Notes: generated by a model not told the origin, from the sequence alone. Positions 1-11,003 are shown, counted from the stretch's first letter. The stretch: 14,656 bases of DNA from Smittium mucronatum (GCA_001953115.1 LSSL01001761.1:6634-21289), one strand, 5' to 3'. Made by a program: numbers and translations.

Positions 1-1280
1 TATAATGATTTGTGGAAAATACAGTTGTTTCCAACACCTGAAATTTTTTAAAAGGGAAAAAATATCTTTATAATGAAATGGGTACATATTAGGAAACTTA
101 CCGAAATAATATCTAAAATAGTGGATGTATATTTAAAACCAAGTTCAAAATTGGTAAGGGGGATATTACATCTTTAGTCCATCAAAAAATAATGGGCTTG
201 AAGGATATATAAGAACCATTAAGGAACGATATCAGTCTTGAAAATAAACTAGCATTTGGACTTTTTAAGAACATCTATTAAAATTATTAAAGATGCTGAT
301 TTTGAATATATTCATTACTAAAAGAAAATAAATCAAAAAATTATTGTTACATCCAGGGATCAAAGATTTTTTTTTGAATCATGTATCTGTTTTGAAAAAA
401 AATTCGGATTTTTTTGGTGTCTGAAACGAGCTTGAAATGTATTTAGTTACAAGAATTTCACTTAAATTTAACTATTTGCAATTTGAGGCCTTCAACGATT
501 TTATTAACACATTTTTTAAACACAACTTTCCTTTTGTAAGCGATATATTAATAAATGTAAAGGTTTGTTTTACAGCTCCTATAATTTTCTAAAAAGAAAA
601 AAAAAGTACCCACGTATATTGGTATCTCAAAATACATAATTTTCAAAGAGCTATTAGCATTACCCTGCTCCATCAAATAAGATCAACTGGAATATTAAGA
701 AACATAAAAAAAAAAGGTCCTCTTATTTGATTCTTTTAGGCGAATTTTCAGCAACTAATTTTTTTTTGGTAAGTAATCATAGTGCATTTATTTCAAAGGT
801 TTTTTTACACATTAGATACTAAACTAAGAGTTAATAAAAATATTACATTTATAAAAGACAATTTTTTTTTCTAAAAAAAAGAAACTTTGTAATTAAAATC
901 ATGTTTAATAAAAATAAAATGAATTTTAAGACAAGTTTCACAATTTTTTTAATTTCATATCGGTGAAATCTGAAAATAGCATTGAGAATAATAGATAAAA
1001 AATATCTAATGTATACAAAGTAAATAACAATATATTTTTATGTTCACGAAATCATAAATCACGCATCTTAAAGAATTTCAGGATATCACCAATTTAAAAA
1101 TAACCTTGAATTTTTTTAAAAAAAATATAAGAAATAAGTTTTTTATTTAAGAGTTTTTTTTAAAAAAATTATTTTCAGAAGGTTATTCAGATTTAGAGTA
1201 TATTCAATTTTTTTTATTTCTTATAATCATAATTTATAAATCTCCAAAAAAAAAATTCAATAGCGAATTATTTATCTTGA

Positions 1281-1340
1281 TTCTATGATTTAAATCCTAT
1301 TAAAGAATTAATGATTGTCCTTGAAGCTTTTTTTTCGTAA
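1281..1340 (+). pseudogene. Possible Tc1/mariner transposase fragment (copy 1)
   Basis: The plus strand reads FYDLNPIKELMIVLEAFF up to a TAA at 1338-1340. This resembles the SPDLNPIENLW..L box around the second catalytic Asp of Tc1/mariner-type transposases. The match is about 15 residues, lies in extremely AT-rich DNA and has no terminal inverted repeats or upstream D box that I can see, so chance is a serious alternative. Confidence 0.3.
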
Positions 1341-1860
1341 TTGAAACCTCGGGATTCGAAATTAACGATTGAACCTTCTTTTTTTTGAATATTGATTAAA
1401 TTATGATTGAATGAGTAGGCTGGTTGAAAATCGTAATAGATGTATTTTTGGGCTATATTTAAGCATAGCAATCAGTTTTTTTATGATAGGGGAGGTGTAT
1501 CATTTTTATAATTGGGGAAAAATACGGATAACTTAGATCAAAATATTGATGAAATGATAACATCCAAAGTTTACAAAGACTAATTTTTTTAAAAAAAAAC
1601 TTGATGCTATAGATCTAATACACTAGTCAGAATTGTTCGTGAGTCATTTATTTTTTTTAAAATTGGTTTGATAACACAGAATCCAATTATAAAAAATTTA
1701 TATATTTGCTAAAAAAAAATCAGTAGATTAGAACACACTTAAATCAGCTTATTTTTCTAAAGATGTTACCTAAAACAGTAACAAAAAACAAATAATGCAC
1801 ATATATTTTCTAAAAATGTAGGTTTATAAATAATAATAATTTTTCTTCCCAAAATAGTGT

Positions 1861-2072
1861 AAATTTAATTTCTTTCCATTATTATTTAGATTCTGTGATT
1901 TCAGTCCAGTTAATAATAGCGTATTTATTTGTGGCATTATGATTTGGCCATAATATAAATCTAAAAGCCCATAATTTTATCTGAAGATCAACTCGGTGAA
2001 AAGATTTATGGCAAAATCAATCTGTCAAATTATGGAAAATATGCTTTTCATGCATATTTTTGCAATTAATTT
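1861..2072 (+). pseudogene. Possible Tc1/mariner transposase C-terminal fragment (copy 2)
   Basis: The plus strand reads FFPLLFRFCDFSPVNNSVF then GIMIW (1861-1950), recalling the P.SPD.SP.ENIWGIMK box of Tc1/mariner transposases, in which the first D is catalytic. After a stop at 1951-1953 and a frame change, 1977-2069 reads SEDQLGEKIYGKINLSNYGK, placed where such proteins have their C-terminal helical tail with D/E-L and W-x-x-I residues. No inverted repeats or TA duplications were located. It is a weak, decayed match supported mainly by there being two similar fragments 600 bases apart. Confidence 0.32.
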
Positions 2073-3780
2073 TAAAATAATACCAATTTTAACAATTATT
2101 TTGAAAAAAATTATACTTTTACAATTACCTATTTTATTTATAATGAAAATAGTCTGTTTATGAATAAAATAATTTTTTAAAAAATCAATTTGATTTTTTT
2201 TATCAAATAATAAATTTTCGAATAAAGTTGTTCACTCGTCACATAAAACTTGTTTTTTCTCAGGAAAAAAAGTCAAGTTTTTAATAATTAAGAATAGCAC
2301 ACGATTCAAAGTATCAATATAAAGATATTTTTTAATAAAAAGCGACTAAATTTAGGCTATTTAAATCAAAAAGCTCACTTTTATTCGTATAGGTGATTTT
2401 TTATGGTAAAAAAACATATATGTTTTTTAGTATTCCAATTTAAGTAACTATTATTAATATTATGGAAAGTTTTAAAAAAATACAAGCAACTCGATTTTTA
2501 CACTGGTGGGATATTATAACATAACTGGAAATCAAAAGAATCATAAATAAACAATTTATGAGTCTATAATATAGATTTTCACATTATTTTTCATAAAAAA
2601 TGTTTTAACCTCGATCTAATACATTTTTTTATCCAACTTATAGCGTACATGATTTTCAAAATATTTATATTTTGCATCTTCCGCCATTCTTTCATATATA
2701 AAAAGTTCATTTCTTTCCATGTAACTTTTTATTTTATTTTACACAACTGCCAGGAGAACCCTATATCAAAAAAATACGAATTAAAGCTTCGATTTAACAT
2801 CAATTTTTTTCCATCGCCGATATATATGTAAATCGAACAGAAAGAAATGACAAAGTTTGAAACTTTACTCAAATTTTCGAAAAAAACAACAGATTTATTA
2901 TCAGAAGGTATATATTTGCATTTTTTTTACTTTAGGGTATCTTATATAATTTAAACGAATCTTATCAAACATCTTTTCAATTTTTTATTTGTCAATATAC
3001 CCCAATATTATACAATAAATCAAGCCATATGGCGCAAAAACTTAATAAATTTGAAAAATAATAAGGTATTATTTATCATTTTGATAAACTGTTATCCAAA
3101 ATATTATTTTAGAAGACTATTTTACCTATTTAAAATATTTTGGCTTAATAATATGATTTGAAAATATTTTTTGCATTATTATTTCATCGAAATCAATAAA
3201 ATTTGTAGTAAAAAAATCAAAAATAGTTTTTTTGAGCAGATATTCCACCATATACGTCAAAAAAATTGAAAATAAAATTTATTGTCTTAGTTTAATGGAC
3301 TAAAAATCACCAAAAAAGTGTTTTTTTTGGTATTATAGATTTTTTTTATTTCTTGATAAGTAATTTCCAGCACACAAAAAAAACAATGAATATATGTAAA
3401 TATTATTTGAAAGTTTGGATTAAACAGATTATATTTTTATTAAATTTTAGGTATTTATTCTAAAAAAATTTAAACATAAGACTATTGTTTTTTTTAAATT
3501 TTTCTTGGCCTTCCATTAGTTTAGTTTTTGGTGGATTAAATTAATGCTAATAATTCCCTGAAGATAGTTGTTTTTGAGGTACCAATATACATTAGCGCAT
3601 TTTTTTCTTTTTACAAAATTTTGCAGATGCAGAATATATCTATCCATTCCGAAAAAATTGGTTTCAAAAATAAAAAACTGTTATTAAAAAATATTTCTGT
3701 GATTTGTTAAAAGATTAAAATTGCAATGAATTAAATCTGTGTATAATAGTTGATACAAGTTCAGATTTCGGCCCATTTTG

Positions 3781-3815
3781 CGAAACTAAAAGGAGGTTTT
3801 TACCCTCTTGTTTCG
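3781..3815. repeat. Imperfect hairpin (35 nt)
   Basis: CGAAAC at 3781-3786 pairs perfectly with GTTTCG at 3810-3815. Inside, AGGAGG (3791-3796) can pair imperfectly with CCCTCTT (3803-3809) around a TTTTTA loop. It stands out as a short GC-containing structure in very AT-rich DNA. It does not belong to any gene I can see. Confidence 0.35.
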
Positions 3816-4526
3816 ATATATACTTAATTTTTTTTTTGAACTCTTGAAGTTAAAATGTCATTTTAGTTTATTTTTACATGGTGTGTTAGGTATTCTACAT
3901 ATCTTCTTTGACTATTTCTATATAATTTTTTATAAAATACATTATTCTGGTAGATTTCCATGATTGGTATCAATATTTAATAGTTTTATTATAACTTTTA
4001 AGCCCAATATTTGTTGATTGGCTGAATATAGAATATCACATATACTAATTTGAGTTATTTTTAAAATATAAATCTACGATTTTGGATTTCGTATCATATA
4101 GTTCATTTATTTGTGTCAATTTCGTTAAAAATAGATTTTTTGCTTTTTCAAAAAAAAATTTTGAAGGAAGTAATTGCACTTTCCATATATTGTTAAATAG
4201 AATTTGTTTAAACTGGTTGGATTTTTTTTTCTCGGATAATTTTTTTCGGATTTTTGGCTACATGAAACCAAAATTTAGTCCTTAAATTTATTAAACCGAA
4301 TTCATCAGCTGCATTATTTATTTTTCTTGATAATTATTAAATTAATTTCTATATACCCCAGCTCAAATATTCCTTTTCCAACTCTACTTTTAAGATATTT
4401 AGTATCCAAAGGTATGAATTTTTATCATTACTACTTAAAATATATATTATATCGGTGTAAATTTCTGATTGATATCCACGATACCAGAAACTATCACAGA
4501 GTGATTTTCATATATTAATTTAAGTG

Positions 4527-4554
4527 TAGAATCTAGAATCTAGAATCTATAATC
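4527..4554. repeat. 7-bp tandem repeat, TAGAATC x3 plus one variant
   Basis: Three exact copies of TAGAATC occupy 4527-4547, followed by TATAATC (4548-4554) and then TTAGATT, which is a partial inverted echo. It is a small minisatellite, probably from replication slippage. Confidence 0.85.
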
Positions 4555-6199
4555 TTAGATTAAGATAAAAATATTATTCGATTCCTTGATATAACTGTAA
4601 CCATTAGGTTGTCTATATCGGAAGAGTAACCGGCTAAATGAGGAGATTAAGAATCACTTTTTTTCAAAAACTTGGTTCATATTTCTTTGAAGAAATATGT
4701 AGTCACTGGACTAATTTTTTTCTTATTACTCATGTAATTGTTGACTGTAAAATAAATATTTCTTATTTCTATTTTAATTACTCCATTTTCAAGTATTCTT
4801 TTTATCATTATTGATTTTATCCCGAGTTTATGCAACTTAAATTTTCTGATTTGTGGTCAAAATTTTCGGTTAGTATCCAAGTTAAAAATGGCTTTTATAT
4901 TGATAAGTCGTAACTCTGCCTTCGTAAAAAATATCAACTCTCATCTTTAATGGAAATCCATTATCCTTGAAGCTACAAAATTAATAAATTTCCGACACGT
5001 AGAAATTCAATTTTTTGGCGTATGAAATTATTAATTATCTATTTTGATTTTCTTATATCTCGTTATCAACCAAACTCCATATAATAAAAAAAATTCCATT
5101 TTTAAAATAGTATATTTATGCTATTAAAATATTAGGTTTGTAGTAATAATAAAAATAAAAAGAGTAAATGGAATTAAGTCACAATTCTTAGTAATAAATT
5201 TGCATCTGTAAAATCTAATGCATATCCCATTTAGAAAAAAAAAACCGCTTCGAAAAATAATTTTTTTTACTTTAAATTCAAATTAAAAACTTCTGTATTT
5301 AATTCCTAGTCATTATTTTGAGTAATCAGAATATTTTTTGCGTTTATGATTAGCACATAAAAAAATAATTGGCATGTATTTCACTTAATGCTTTATATAA
5401 TTATATTAGCAGTTAATTAAAATGGAATTAATGAGATTAAATATGTGCCATCTTTATTAAAATATCGATTGTCCAATAAAAGTATCCTTTTTCCCCAAAT
5501 TGGTTTTAAAATGAAGTATTTTCCTTTTTTAATTATATTTAACACTGGACTATTCATACGATCTTGAAAATACAGCTGAAACTCCGTTAAGTAATAAACC
5601 ACAAAAATATTAATCAATTTAAATAATAATGCAGTTAAAATTCACTATTAAATCAAAACAACTAAAAAAGATATGATTAGTTCCAAATTTAAATTATATA
5701 ACCATTTTTTTTGGTACTGTATTAGTCAAAATATTATTATTGATAAAAAATAGCGGCTTTTCTAAATATCGAGACATTTTTTTCACAGATTTATCCATAA
5801 AAAAGCTCTTTATGAATTTCGATCTTAAAAAAATAGCTATTTTTAAATTATAAGGGTGTTTTTTGATCACTAGTCACCAAAATAAAAATAATGCTGCCAT
5901 TAAATAAAAAAAAAAGCACCAACTTATAATTAATATTTTAAATTGTTTATAAAATATCTACAGAAAATTTCCTCTCTAATTCATCAAATTGATTACAAAT
6001 AATTTAATCTAAGTTTTAAAATGAAAATTATAAATTATAAAATTTTAATCTTATTAGATAAAAAAAATAGATTATATGCGACTAAAAAGTCTCAAAATAA
6101 AGTATTTATTGCAGTGAAAGAGTTAAAATACATAAAATGGAAATTTAAATAAAGCTTATTCTGAGGTAAGAGGATTGGGGGAGAAAGTATTCAGTTCTT

Positions 6200-6780
6200 A
6201 ATCTTTGAAATTAATCTCTTTTTTTGCGTATCGGTATTTTTGGAAGCGGATTCTCTATATCGGTTAGACTGGTACAAATCCTCGCTTCGAAAAATTTTCA
6301 GTGCAGCCGAAGATAAGGCAACGCTAAGCACATTATTACTAGCGCACTCATAGTCCCCATCCAGCAGAGAGTTTAGGGCAGGTATTTCTCCCTTACTCCG
6401 CCTATCTAAAATTCACCCGTTTCTCTATGCACTGACAACATTAAGTGTTTTTACTGCCCCCACGGTAGAAATAATAGGCCAGAACCTTACCGGGGGGTTG
6501 GGACCGGAACTTAACGAAAGCTACAGTAAAGAAGATAAAATATCTTTCATAACTGGTTCTTACGCCAAGTTGACCGATGGGTCTAAGTAATTGCCTAGCA
6601 CAGGTACTTTGGTGGAGAAGAATTCTGAAGCATCTATATCTCTATCTTCCTCCACCTCTCGCCAAGCGTCAAATTCCAGGAAAAATCTATAAGGATAAGA
6701 GCCGGAAACAACCAAATCATGATTGCGCATAAACATACCCATAGCACTATAAAAGCTGATGCCCTCGCTAAGCGATAAAA
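6200..6780 (-). pseudogene. Unidentified decayed coding island
   Basis: This island is clearly less AT-rich than the DNA on both sides. On the minus strand one frame is open from about 6776 through 6563, with an ATG at 6740-6742 and HDLVVSGSYPYRFFLEFDAW followed by an acidic run (EVEEDRD). The same frame continues past stops to about 6200, including NPPVRFWPIISTVGAVKTL, a run of about 80 codons reading GEIPALNSLLDGDYECASNN and SEDLYQSNRYRESASK, and a basic end. A second minus frame is open for about 70 codons across the middle. The matching plus frame is also fairly open, so strand is not certain. I do not recognise the protein. It lies on the same strand as, and about 220 bases beyond, the truncated DIRS element, so it could belong to that element, to another mobile element or to a lost host gene. 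Confidence 0.4.
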
Positions 6781-7019
6781 ATTAAAATAAATAAACTAAT
6801 GAACCAGAAAACCGGGTAATGATCCCATTGAAAAAAATTACTAAGAGATATTGAAAACTAATTTAACTGAATACTGGTAAAACGTAAAATAATAATATAA
6901 AAATAATTACATTCAAAATTAAACGAAAAACTAACTTAATTTTACTACTAAATTATAAAGTGACTAAAAATTTCCTCAACCGTACTAATAATTTCAGAAA
7001 ATAAATTTGGCGTAGTTTC

Positions 7020-7340
7020 ACCTAGGACGAAAATGCGCGTCCATCCACTTTACTATGAAAAGCTGCTGTGTTTAACTGTGCCTTTATCGAGTTCTAAAAC
7101 TATTTAGTTTGAAAGGAAAAGACCAACTGCATAATTTCCGAGACATTATGCTTTGATAAAATGAAACTGATCCCACATAACACCAAAATCCAATGCATGT
7201 TTTTTGAGAGTTGCAAATTTTTAAGATTCGGACCCGGTAAAATCGCTGTATTATGCAGAACTAATGACTGAGATGTTTAAAAGACCATAATTTCTGGAAA
7301 CTAGATTTTTGAGCTGCAAATTGGTTTCAACAAAACCATT
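7020..7340 (-). pseudogene. Tyrosine recombinase N-terminal relic (DIRS type), truncated
   Basis: Just after the RNase H relic, minus-strand frames give KKHALDFGVMW (about 7170-7200), HNVSEIMQ followed by a hydrophobic FSF stretch (7104-7150), and IKAQLNTAAFHSKVDGR (within 7025-7087). This matches the helical core-binding domain that opens DIRS recombinases, where a VSxIMxFL-like helix is followed by a TIxxxLxAIS helix. The domain grips the DNA site during integration of the circular cDNA. The catalytic half with the Arg, His-x-x-Arg and Tyr residues should lie below about 7000, but the sequence there becomes AT-rich and unreadable, so the gene is both frameshifted and truncated. The call rests mainly on its position after RT-RNase H and on a short motif resemblance. 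Confidence 0.5.
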
Positions 7341-7439
7341 ATTATTCTATCTCGGCAAACTTTCTTCACTATCTGGAATATCAGGTTCCATATCGGGTAG
7401 CTGTAAGAGTTTTTGGCTCTGGCCAAATTTTAGATAGCT

Positions 7440-9185
7440 TGATTTTTTTTAAAAACTTTCAAACCCAGAAAACAGCATAATTGGTACTCAAAATTTTTTT
7501 CAGGTTAAATGCAAACATATCCATATCACGCTGACTGTATACTAACTTCAGAGTGCTATATATCCCATTCCATAGAGAAAATTAGGTTTGTGATGCCAGT
7601 CTACTTGGCGCATTTGTTGGATTGCGTGCTGGAGTAATATAGTTAACATAAGACCTTGTATTCGTTTTTAGGTGGTAATAATATATTTCTTCTGCTATCC
7701 CGAGTATTTAGAGGGAATTTTTTTTCAAAACTCCCTTAAATGAGCCTATGTGGCTTTTTTTCAGAGTAAACTAACACAGAACAAGCTGCCACGCTATTTA
7801 TTATGAAGGATGCAGTACTGTGAGAAGATCCTTGGAGTTGATGCGCATGTTTTAATCGGCTCTGTTACATGATCTCGAGTACATGTGTGACCCTAATACT
7901 ATCCTCCAGGCTATACCACTGTAATAAGAAAAAATTTCCAATCATGTCGCCTCGGACAAAAACAAGAGCCCGTTAAATGACTTCAGTTTGTTCTTCCAGA
8001 ACAAAGGATTATGTATTTCGAGTTTTTTTATCAATGATTGTCGATTTCCATGCTTTCAGCGTTGACAGAGAATTTTTCTTAAGCTTCGGGATCTGGTGAA
8101 GCATAAGACGCAGGATAATTAGAGCAATTGAAATTAATTGTGCTTTCTCAATAAATTTTTCCAAAGATCTAAAAGAATTCTGGACAAAATATAGTGGTTT
8201 GCTGGCCTCTTTTCTTAGATACCTAATATTGATAAATATTATCTTGAGGGTCATTTTCCTGGCTTCAGTGATAATATTAAATTGCGATATTGCTTGATAT
8301 TTTTAGTTAGACTATTTCTCTTAGTTTATTTTAATTCCAAACTTTAAGAGTTTGAAGTATATTAGGCGCATGATTGTAGTAAACAAATCCTACGTCTCTC
8401 CCATTATCATAAAATCGTCTAGGTATGTCTGGAACCGCATAAAATTAGATCAGGCTTATTTCAAAACAAGCCGGAAAATCTTTGTAAATGCATTGGCATC
8501 GTTGATATCCCTTATTTTAAGATAATTAACAGGTAAGTATAGCCATTTCGATGAAATCGGGTTCATTTATAGAACTGCTTTTAATCAGGATGTGTATGAA
8601 TGTACACTGGAGGCCTAAAGAAATGAACTAGCTCCTATGATGGGTCATACGTAGATTTTCTATAAATTATGAATTTTGAAATTCTACTCTTTTACACGAT
8701 GTTGAGCTAATGGAGTTTCAATTACTGGTCTGAGCTCTCCGGTAATATTTGAGATAGTGAAAATCTGGTTGTAGAAGCCATGATACAGTGGACTTATCTC
8801 CATAATGGATTCCTTTGACAGCAAGGGGTTGAATTATTATAATAGAAACTTGCCGGTCTCTCTGATCAGTTTCCTTTAGTTAATATTACAGTATCGTCAC
8901 CTGAGAGTTTGGATTCTTGAAAGGGAATATAACTTGTACACTATTTTTCTAACTCGACAGTCTGTCCGTTATCTTTGGCCAAGCTGTATTAAAAATAACT
9001 AGATGAGCTCTTACTGTAAGTCATTGGTAGGTATTTAATGAGACCCCCTCCAGCGTCCTCGACCCCTTTGAGAAAAATTTGACCGGTTGTCAGATGACTT
9101 TTTACTAACTTAAATGGTGGTTTCAGCAGTTTTGCTGCTTTAAGAACTCAAATTATTCTTTTTCTACTTGAGCTTGCAAAAGGGC
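7440..9185 (-). pseudogene. Reverse transcriptase-RNase H relic (DIRS type)
   Basis: Landmarks occur in the right order in changing minus-strand frames. A pre-RT stretch has LKGVEDAGGGLIKYLP (about 9025-9075). An open run of 49 codons at 8687-8833 carries GFYNQIF (8759-8779) and GELRPV (8723-8740), the fingers motif in which DIRS elements have GFYSRIF...GGLRPV. NAFTKIF (8474-8494) and the active-site box YLDD (8414-8425) follow. The thumb and connection are in an 81-codon open run (8009-8254) with LRKEASK and LEKFIEKAQLIS. RNase H remains include INSKDLLTVL (7810-7848 with flanks), NPTNAPSR (7600-7623, matching the IPG..N..AD.LSR box) and DMDMFAFNL (7501-7527). The enzyme would copy element RNA into DNA. 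Stops and frameshifts separate nearly every motif, so it is a pseudogene. The motif style is DIRS, not Ty1/copia or Ty3/gypsy. Confidence 0.75.
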
Positions 9186-9189
9186 TTTA

Positions 9190-9822
9190 TTATTTTTCTT
9201 TTCGCAGCTGTTTTATTGGATATGAGTTCACCCAACGCCTCTTGATCTATCGGGAGCTTGGATTCTGATTCTATAAGCTGTTTGGGCTTACCGAAAATGT
9301 CCAAACCTTATGAAGATCATATAGTCTGGATCTGGTTACCGTGGCAACGGTTCCCACTAACAGATATCTTATTGTACTTGCAAAAATTATTGCATGGTAT
9401 CGGATCTATCTATTTCAGACTTCTCCTGAATTTGCTGATGGAAGTAATAATCAGTTGGTCCGGTTGCCTGAATAAGAGCCTCTAAGTTTCATAAAGGACT
9501 GTGTCAACCTTCTTCAACCACGCCCGGTGCCGTTTCGCTTAGAAGAGATATATTTTAGTTCATCGAAATAATCTTAGGAAAAGAATATACCACAACACTG
9601 TTCTCTTCTTCGATCAAAAGAGTTAAGAAAAAATATTTTTCAAACGATTGGGGTGCCTCCGTGAGCTCTGGATACATAGTTGAATTGGTTTCCGGAACTA
9701 TATTAGTAGTATAAGGATTCTCAAGCTCCGGATTACAGTTAATTTCAATTAGGAGTTGCTGAACCATGTCAGTCAAAAATTTAAGCTGATCTTGAGTAAT
9801 AAATTAAAGCCCCATTTTCTTC
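9190..9822 (-). pseudogene. Gag-like ORF relic of the DIRS-type element
   Basis: Several stretches read as one ancestral protein in shifting minus-strand frames. The first is open from about 9776 to 9555 (with ATG at 9767) and contains TDMVQQLLIEI and MYPELTEAP. The second, around 9395-9480, contains PTDYYFHQQIQ at 9426-9458. The third, around 9280-9395, reads VGTVATVTRSRLYDLHK. The last, 9200-9301, reads DIFGKPKQLIESESKLPIDQ and ends in a basic tail (TAAKRK). The place immediately ahead of the reverse transcriptase and the basic C-terminus fit a Gag or nucleocapsid-like product of DIRS elements, and the wording resembles such proteins from zygomycete-type fungi as I remember them. That identification is from memory and context; the decay itself is seen directly. 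Confidence 0.5.
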
Positions 9823-10699
9823 AGTTGAAGGGATACAGTTTTTTTGGGGTTTTATCTTCTAAAAAATGAAAAACTTTATGCTGGTAAATTACTTTTGCAA
9901 AAGAAAAGATAATTGAGGTAAAACTAACGTGTATTTTATATTCTATGCATAAATTTTCTGTTAGTTCATTTTATTTCACTTTGTTTTATTATTTTGTAAT
10001 TTTAGGTTTAGTTTTATCCAATAAGATGGCTGCTCTTAATATTTCTCCTTTCTGAACTATAATATTTATTCCAAATAAAATTGAAGTTTTTCACATTTTT
10101 TTATGAGGCATTGTTTGTAATGCTCCCAAAATAAAACTATTCACACACCAACTTCTTTTATGTAATTATCACCATTTGATTGACTCTACCGACACAAACA
10201 TCCGGTAAAATTTTAGCTCTTTTTTTAATATTTTAAACTTTAAGCTATAAGTGGAAGATTATCTTTTAGACAATTCAATTTAATATTAGATCTTTGCTAA
10301 ATTCTCAGTTTGGAAATATTTCAATATTAAAACTATAAGTTTAGGATAACAAAAAAATCAAAACTTGTTACCCGAGAAAAAACAATTAAAGGTTTTTAAT
10401 AAAAAACTTATTATCCAATATCTTTTAGTTAATTTAGGTTATAAATTTCAAATTTGATTAGAATTAAATTTATCGAATAATACGTGAGGTTCTCTTAAAA
10501 AGTAGATACTTTTGATATTAAATTTTTACTACTTTTCAAATTATGATGTTAGAAACTAGTGGCACTTTTGCTTGATTATCGAATGGATGAGCATATAAAA
10601 GATATGGGCATTTCAATTGGTAATAAATTCAATGGTATAATTATCGAAAGCTAAGTATTATATAATTTATTGGTTATAATTGATAATTACCCACCTTTG

Positions 10700-10724
10700 A
10701 AATTTAAATTTAAATTTAAATTTA
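10700..10724. repeat. Hexamer microsatellite (AAATTT)x4
   Basis: Four uninterrupted AAATTT units occupy 10700-10723, plus one base. Each unit is its own reverse complement, so the tract can form a cruciform and its A-tracts are phased at 6 bases rather than at the helical repeat. Confidence 0.9.
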
Positions 10725-11003
10725 GACAACGTTACCTTTAGACAAGAAAACTCTAAATTCAAAAAGGTTCACCCATATATACAGTAAAATAAAGTTTGGT
10801 AGTAGATTTAATTCCCCAAATTCAACCTCCTGATCGTTATATCCAATTCATATGAAGTAAGATAAACGTGCTTAAAAATAAGATTAGTTTGTATTATTTG
10901 GAACTTTAAATCATAAAAAAAATTTCAATAAAAAATTTCATGTCTTGTAATTGATGGTTTACTTTTTTAATAATTTTCTAGATTAGCTTATAGTAAAAGC
11001 GAG

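Larger units (their letters stand above)
1..6200. other. AT-rich gene desert
   Basis: No frame here has the length, composition or motifs of a real gene; the longest open runs are 60-67 codons, mostly lacking an ATG, and are rich in Phe, Ile, Lys, Asn and Tyr as expected of random AT-rich DNA. The stretch is crowded with A-runs and T-runs of 6-9 bases on both strands. Besides the two possible transposase fragments and small repeats listed separately, I see nothing that can be named. Confidence 0.7.
7000..9830 (-). mobile_element. Decayed DIRS-type tyrosine-recombinase retrotransposon, incomplete
   Basis: In minus-strand order this 2.8-kb block holds a Gag-like region, a reverse transcriptase with RNase H, and the start of a tyrosine recombinase. 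That combination, rather than protease plus DDE integrase, defines the DIRS-like order of retrotransposons, which integrate through a recombinase. The block is visibly less AT-rich than the flanks on both sides. All three parts are broken by many stops and frame changes, so none can be expressed. I found no methyltransferase stretch between RNase H and recombinase (only about 170 bases separate them) and no terminal or internal complementary repeats by eye. The left end (3' end of the element) is missing: the recombinase catalytic half is not recognisable. Limits of the block are approximate. Confidence 0.72.

Noticed and set aside
1..6200. Point centromere (CDEI-CDEII-CDEIII) of budding-yeast type
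   Set aside because: AT-rich stretches abound, but no CDEIII-like motif with the CCG core correctly spaced from a CDEI site was found; a TTCCGAAAAA at about 3648-3657 lacks the rest of the motif.
7340..7440. Methyltransferase domain between RNase H and recombinase, as in some DIRS elements
   Set aside because: The gap is far too short and no DPPY-like motif is readable.
8009..8254. 81-codon frame as a free-standing small gene
   Set aside because: Its residues align in order with the thumb/connection part of a DIRS-type reverse transcriptase and the neighbouring frames continue that protein, so it is a piece of the relic.
7440..9185. Ty3/gypsy or Ty1/copia origin of the reverse transcriptase
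   Set aside because: No protease or DDE integrase boxes were seen; the GFY..IF/GELRPV fingers motif, FTKIF and the following recombinase-like helices fit DIRS elements instead.
9258..9485. 75-codon plus-strand frame
   Set aside because: It starts with an ATG-less or weak context on the opposite strand to the Gag-like relic, whose motifs explain the sequence better; its translation resembles nothing.
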